From JAFGPJ01 sp964439135 (GTDB lineage: Bacteria > Planctomycetota > Phycisphaerae > Sedimentisphaerales > Anaerobacaceae): a DNA stretch of 8,707 nt. The notes beneath the pieces were generated by a model. It saw only the letters and a program-made list of their open reading frames with translations, was not told where the DNA came from and made no database searches. Positions 4,982-8,707 of the stretch are shown here, one piece after another. A program made the translations under genes and the position numbers. Position 1 is the first letter of the stretch, and every line of letters starts with the position of its first letter. The stretch is from positions 1-8,707 of the forward strand of contig CAYTNN010000189.1 in NCBI GenBank assembly GCA_964439135.1, read 5' to 3'.

Positions 4982-6730
4982 TTACTCAATCTCTTTGGTA
5001 ACTACCTGCAGGATTTCCTTTTCCCGGCGCTGCAGCAGCTCGCCGAGAGGGCCCAGGCTGAGCCGGTAAAAGAAGGCCAGCAGCGCTAACAACGCTGCCG
5101 AAAAAAAGAGGTTCACCGGCGCGGCCGGCAGCCAGCCGACTTTGAAGAAGAGCAGTCCTATCGCCGGCGGAATAAATATCGGGGCCATGATCATCGGAAA
5201 GAACATGCGCGATATGAAAATCAGGAAGCCTGTTTTCTTGGAAGATTTCGTCGGCTTGAGCGACCCGGCGGCAACACGGTAAGGAACGAGAATGGATATC
5301 AGGTTGCCCACCATGCTGAGCAGCAGGAAGGCCGCCAGCATCTGCATGCCGGCAGCAAGAACGATAACCAGCGAGATGCCCATCACTATCTTGACGAGTA
5401 AGAGAAATATCACTCCGATTCCGGCTGCGACCGGCAGAAACGCAAGGTTCTTTCCCAGCAGGATTTGTTTCCGCGGCACCGGCAGCAGGACAAGCTGTCG
5501 AAAACCGGACCGGTCGAAGCCGAACAGATTGTACATGAGCTGGCTTAAACTAAGGAACATAAACACGACGGCCCCCGTGGCTATGAACGGCCTGAAGTTA
5601 TCGCTTATATTCACCGAACGCTTTACGAAGATCATCGTCCCGAAAATCAGAAGCATGATGAAATTGGTCGCCAGCATCATTTTCACTTCGGGCGCCCGCG
5701 TCAGGCAGCGAAAGAAGGCCAGCGCCGAGGCCGCGGCCTCTTCAGGAACTCCGGGAAGTTGTCTCTCGATAAGGTTCTTTCCATCACCGGCGAGCTTTTC
5801 GGCTTTCGGCTTTCGTTTAGACCTCTTGACGACTGTTTGTCCCTGGTAGAAACGGATAGTCGATCGGTAGGCCCGCCTTAGACCCAGTCCGCCCAGAAGG
5901 AACCCGCCGGCCGCTCCCAAAACCGCCGGCCAGACATTTCCCGTGGCTAATGACATTGCCCCGTTGCCCACCCATAGGAAGGGCACCGCTTTATGCGCTA
6001 CCAAAAGCCCATCAGGAAGGACAAGCTTGTCACGGTTCCGGGATTGATCTGGCGATTGTTGGTCCGTCTGCACCGATTCGGTGGTTTTGGGCCTGTGGCG
6101 TTTACGATCATGCGAGAGATTTCCAAGGATATACGGAAGCTGGCTCAGCAGGATGAATGCAAATGTAACTCCGGCAATAATCGTACGGCGCCGCCGCTTG
6201 TTCATCATGAGCGTGACCAGCCATCCGCGCAAGCAATAGGTCCACGCCGTAATCATGAAAACGACGCCAATCGCCAGCGGAAACATCAGAACCATGAATC
6301 CTCTGCCGCCCAGGATAAGTCCCGCCGAAAGGCCCAGCATTGCCGGCAGGAACAGAATGATGCTGAAGGTCAGATGCGAAGCGAGGTAATTCACCATGAA
6401 AATATTTCGCAGCGAGATTGGCAGGTGCAGCATCCGGCTGATGTCGATCGTTTCAGAGCGCTGGATCTCTGAGACGACTCCGGCAAGCCATAGAAACAGG
6501 AACACTCCGACGATCAAATCCCATACAATCAGCATGACCGGGGGCGATGCCTTCGCCAGGGCAAAGGTGCCTGCCAGCAGGCCGGCAATGCAACCAGCAA
6601 ATCCTAAGGCCAATCCAATGACAGCGATAATGATGGTCAGCACGGCATTCAACTTACCGCCGCGAGACCATTGATTTCGCGTCAGACGCCACCGCAGCCA
6701 GATGATTGTGCGAAGTTGGCTCCAGTTCAT
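4982..6730 (-). CDS. ABC-2 type transporter permease
   Basis: 582 residues, an integral inner-membrane protein and the translocating subunit for the ATPase encoded just upstream. Hydrophobic segments are seen at about 29-57, 66-86, 115-140, 145-168, 183-204, 263-285, 351-370, 380-402, 426-448, 452-485, 504-530 and 536-558, that is about twelve. This fits two six-helix halves fused in one chain, twice the usual ABC-2 permease length. The halves are joined by hydrophilic stretches, one at about 206-238 (charged and Gln-rich) and one at about 300-335. The cytoplasmic phrase RQLVLLPVPRKQILLGKN (411-428) and the N-half counterpart ISRMLHLPISLRNIFMVNY (97-115) are alike, which supports an internal duplication. 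ATG 6730 directly follows the ATPase TAG, with GGAGG five bases before it. The substrate cannot be told from sequence. The gene ends with hydrophilic, charged residues (EKEILQVVTKEIE). Confidence 0.88.
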   Translation of the reverse strand: MNWSQLRTIIWLRWRLTRNQWSRGGKLNAVLTIIIAVIGLALGFAGCIAGLLAGTFALAKASPPVMLIVWDLIVGVFLFLWLAGVVSEIQRSETIDISRMLHLPISLRNIFMVNYLASHLTFSIILFLPAMLGLSAGLILGGRGFMVLMFPLAIGVVFMITAWTYCLRGWLVTLMMNKRRRRTIIAGVTFAFILLSQLPYILGNLSHDRKRHRPKTTESVQTDQQSPDQSRNRDKLVLPDGLLVAHKAVPFLWVGNGAMSLATGNVWPAVLGAAGGFLLGGLGLRRAYRSTIRFYQGQTVVKRSKRKPKAEKLAGDGKNLIERQLPGVPEEAAASALAFFRCLTRAPEVKMMLATNFIMLLIFGTMIFVKRSVNISDNFRPFIATGAVVFMFLSLSQLMYNLFGFDRSGFRQLVLLPVPRKQILLGKNLAFLPVAAGIGVIFLLLVKIVMGISLVIVLAAGMQMLAAFLLLSMVGNLISILVPYRVAAGSLKPTKSSKKTGFLIFISRMFFPMIMAPIFIPPAIGLLFFKVGWLPAAPVNLFFSAALLALLAFFYRLSLGPLGELLQRREKEILQVVTKEIE

Positions 6731-7492
<762 letters not shown>

Positions 7493-7502
7493 AAGGCTGC
7501 TG

Positions 7503-7531
7503 AGTCTAACGCCCCAAAGCTGTAAATGCAA
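7503..7531 (-). promoter_or_regulatory. Candidate promoter of the ABC operon, giving a nearly leaderless mRNA
   Basis: Minus-strand TTGCAT (7531-7526) and TAGACT (7508-7503) each match the sigma70 hexamers at four of six positions and have the optimal 17-base spacing. Only ten bases separate the -10 from ATG 7492, so transcription would begin about three or four bases before the ATG. This agrees with the lack of a Shine-Dalgarno there. If it is not real, the operon is read from upstream. Confidence 0.35.
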
Positions 7532-7565
7532 GGCGTTTAAAAGCACAAATCCGACGTAATTCCTG

Positions 7566-7609
7566 CCGGCATTGAATCATTAACCTTATGCTTGAGTCCT
7601 TGCTGCCGG
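7566..7609 (-). repeat. Inverted repeat after the small exported protein gene
   Basis: TGCCGG and CCGGCA arms of six bases flank a 32-base AT-richer loop, beginning two bases after the TAG at 7613-7611. It could form a weak hairpin at the end of that transcript. No U-run follows, so a terminator is not claimed. Confidence 0.2.
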
Positions 7610-7610
7610 A

Positions 7611-8144
7611 CTATTGTACGTAGCTGTCCGTCTGCTTGCCGGACATCTCCCTGAATTTCTTTTGACTCAGGACGACTGCACCCTGTTCCACAAAGATACG
7701 AACCTGCGCCTTGGCTGCAATGTTGCAGAGCACATCGTAGGCAGACTCTTTAGTTATATCAATCGTGATTAGCGGCGGCGATGTGTCCTCGGACTCAATC
7801 CGAACAGTTGGGGCCTTGTCGCCCAGCCGGTGTTCCAACATCTGGTTGATCGTTTCTACCACATCGGCAAGATTACAGTCAATATATTTAGATTCGTACC
7901 CAGTCGTCCCAAGCAGGCAACTCCTGACTTCAAGCTCCGACTCAGTAGGGGAAGCGACGATGTATTTTGGTTCGTCCAATGGCGGCAGTTGATGGCCCGG
8001 CTTCAGGGGAACAGGCCCAATGAGCCTGCCCGTCCGGCAGGAGCGCAGGTAGAATCCGTCGGTGGGTTTTGATGGTCTGCAGCAGAGGGTGCCCAGACCA
8101 ATCAGTCCGGCTGTAATTATTGCTGCAATAGCGTATTTTTTCAT
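7611..8144 (-). CDS. Small exported protein with secretin/TonB N-terminal (STN)-like domain
   Basis: 177 residues from ATG 8144. Residues 1-21 form a signal peptide (MKKYAIAAIITAGLIGLGTLC). A Cys-Cys pair at 21-22 hints at a lipoprotein, but the residues before it (GTL) do not fit the usual lipobox. Residues about 90-160 have the shape of an STN-like fold: NLADVVETINQML, then a strand with VRIES, then LITIDITKESAYDVLCNIAAKAQVRIFVEQGAVVLS. In secretins and TonB receptors such domains mediate periplasmic contacts; here it stands alone without a barrel, so any partner is elsewhere. Residues about 30-85 have no family I recognise but contain further Cys residues (36, 76, 90). An ATG four codons upstream (8156) also has AAGG before it; ATG 8144 is preferred because GGAG lies six bases before it and it opens the standard signal peptide. 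It has its own strong promoter at 8309-8337. Confidence 0.8.
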   Translation of the reverse strand: MKKYAIAAIITAGLIGLGTLCCRPSKPTDGFYLRSCRTGRLIGPVPLKPGHQLPPLDEPKYIVASPTESELEVRSCLLGTTGYESKYIDCNLADVVETINQMLEHRLGDKAPTVRIESEDTSPPLITIDITKESAYDVLCNIAAKAQVRIFVEQGAVVLSQKKFREMSGKQTDSYVQ

Positions 8145-8150
8145 CTGCTT

Positions 8151-8154
8151 CTCC
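8151..8154 (-). promoter_or_regulatory. Ribosome binding site deciding the start of the STN-like protein
   Basis: GGAG lies six bases before ATG 8144 and overlaps the alternative ATG at 8156. It favours the shorter protein, which begins directly with the Lys-Lys of the signal peptide. Confidence 0.5.
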
Positions 8155-8308
8155 ATTAATAACCTTTACTGACTCACATAGCGTTCACGGAAATTCATTT
8201 CGCCAATTTCATTCTAACTTTTCCCGTTCGCTTTGTCCTTACATGCCCGGAGTCGAGGAGAATGTGCGCTGTTGTCGGGTACTGAAATTAAATCCGCCGG
8301 TCGATTAT

Positions 8309-8337
8309 ATTATACGCCACTACAATGGGATTTGCAA
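8309..8337 (-). promoter_or_regulatory. Strong sigma70-like promoter upstream of the STN-like gene
   Basis: Minus-strand TTGCAA (8337-8332) and a perfect TATAAT (8314-8309) are separated by 17 bases, in an AT-rich pocket of otherwise GC-richer DNA. Transcription would start near 8302, leaving a leader of about 157 bases before ATG 8144. The leader holds a ten-codon frame (8198-8166) without a ribosome site and no clear riboswitch-like structure. Confidence 0.6.
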
Positions 8338-8372
8338 GAAAAAAGGGAACAAGAACAGAACAGCTAAGCGAA

Positions 8373-8707
8373 TCAGGGCAGGTCGAAAAAGCTTTTACTT
8401 GCGGTAGTGACGGCCCGGGCGAAATCGGCTGGATTCATTTCTTTTAGCCCGGCTAAAAAGCGGGCGGTGTGAACCATCAGGGCAGGTTCGTTTATCTTTT
8501 GCTTTCGCATCGGCGCCGGCGACATGTATGGGCAATCCGTTTCGAGCATTAACCTGTCTGCCTGCACGATTTTGGCGGCCTGGCGGGCATTCTCGGCGTT
8601 TTTGAAAGTCACCACGCCGGTAAAGGAGATATAAAAGCCGTGGTCCAGAACAATTCTTGCCTGCTGAGCCGAGCCGCTAAAGCAGTGAAAAACCACGCCC
8701 TTGAGCC
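8373..8707 (-). CDS. TatD family metal-dependent hydrolase, N-terminal part outside window
   Basis: The last 110 or so residues of a TatD-type protein are visible, ending at TGA 8375-8373; the frame runs off the right edge. Diagnostic motifs are VFHCFSGS near the visible start (the His is a metal ligand in the family), GFYISFTGVVTFKNA, and LMLETDCPYMSPAPMR, where the Asp of ETD is the conserved catalytic or metal-binding residue. These are followed by NEPALMVHTARFLAGLK and a C-terminal helix ending ASKSFFDLP. TatD proteins are cytoplasmic TIM-barrel enzymes with two metal ions, reported to act as DNA exonucleases, and are also linked to D-aminoacyl processing in some members. The gene has no visible functional tie to its downstream neighbour, which has its own promoter 36 bases or more beyond this stop. 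The symbol is withheld because TatD paralogues (YcfH, YjjV) cannot be separated from this part. Confidence 0.92.
   Translation of the reverse strand, partial: LKGVVFHCFSGSAQQARIVLDHGFYISFTGVVTFKNAENARQAAKIVQADRLMLETDCPYMSPAPMRKQKINEPALMVHTARFLAGLKEMNPADFARAVTTASKSFFDLP

Noticed and set aside
7493..7546. GTG 7546 as the start of the ABC ATPase
   Set aside because: It adds 18 residues before the normal beginning of the domain, has only a weak ribosome site, and would place the start upstream of the candidate promoter.
8166..8198. Ten-codon frame in the leader of the STN-like gene (MNFRERYVSQ)
   Set aside because: No ribosome binding site precedes it and frames this short are expected by chance.

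Overview
The window reads almost entirely on the minus strand and looks like a chromosomal piece of a Planctomycetota bacterium, probably from the Phycisphaerae. This assignment is an inference from protein style: secreted multidomain proteins carrying repeated modules with the pattern TYYWR(I/V)DE...GDVW(R/S)F, an ECF sigma factor next to a membrane anti-sigma-like protein, and many orphan secreted proteins. GC content is moderately high in the genes and lower in the promoter regions. No tRNA, rRNA, CRISPR array, transposase or attachment site was seen.

Reading in the direction of transcription (right to left), there are four blocks. (1) 8707-8373 is the C-terminal part of a TatD-family metal-dependent hydrolase, cut by the window edge. 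(2) A strong sigma70-like promoter (8309-8337) drives a small exported protein (8144-7611) that resembles the short N-terminal domain of secretins and TonB receptors. (3) An ABC-2 type export module follows: an ATPase (7492-6731) and a 582-residue permease (6730-4982), joined stop-to-start. The ATPase has a candidate promoter so close to its ATG that the mRNA may be nearly leaderless. (4) A 499-base stretch (4483-4981) lies between the permease and the sigma factor gene. It holds a well-formed 40-codon membrane peptide gene (4819-4697) with a good ribosome binding site and a candidate promoter, then a GC-rich stem-loop, and then an extended -10 promoter for the next operon.

The last operon (4482 to the left edge) encodes an ECF sigma factor, a single-pass membrane protein in the anti-sigma position, a 458-residue secreted protein of unknown family, and a large secreted protein. 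The large protein has a LamG-like N-terminal domain, two fibronectin-III-like modules and the start of a right-handed beta-helix of the polysaccharide-lyase kind. The first three genes are tightly packed (21 and 3 bases apart) and the fourth is 145 bases further on. A plausible reading is a cell-envelope or glycan-responsive regulatory cassette: the membrane protein holds the sigma factor, and released sigma factor transcribes the cassette and perhaps other polysaccharide-use genes. The order and spacing are seen directly; the signal and regulon are inference.

The most unusual items are the unannotated 40-residue membrane peptide, the sigma/anti-sigma/orphan secreted protein/beta-helix arrangement, and a 39-codon open extension in frame after the TAG stop of the 458-residue protein.
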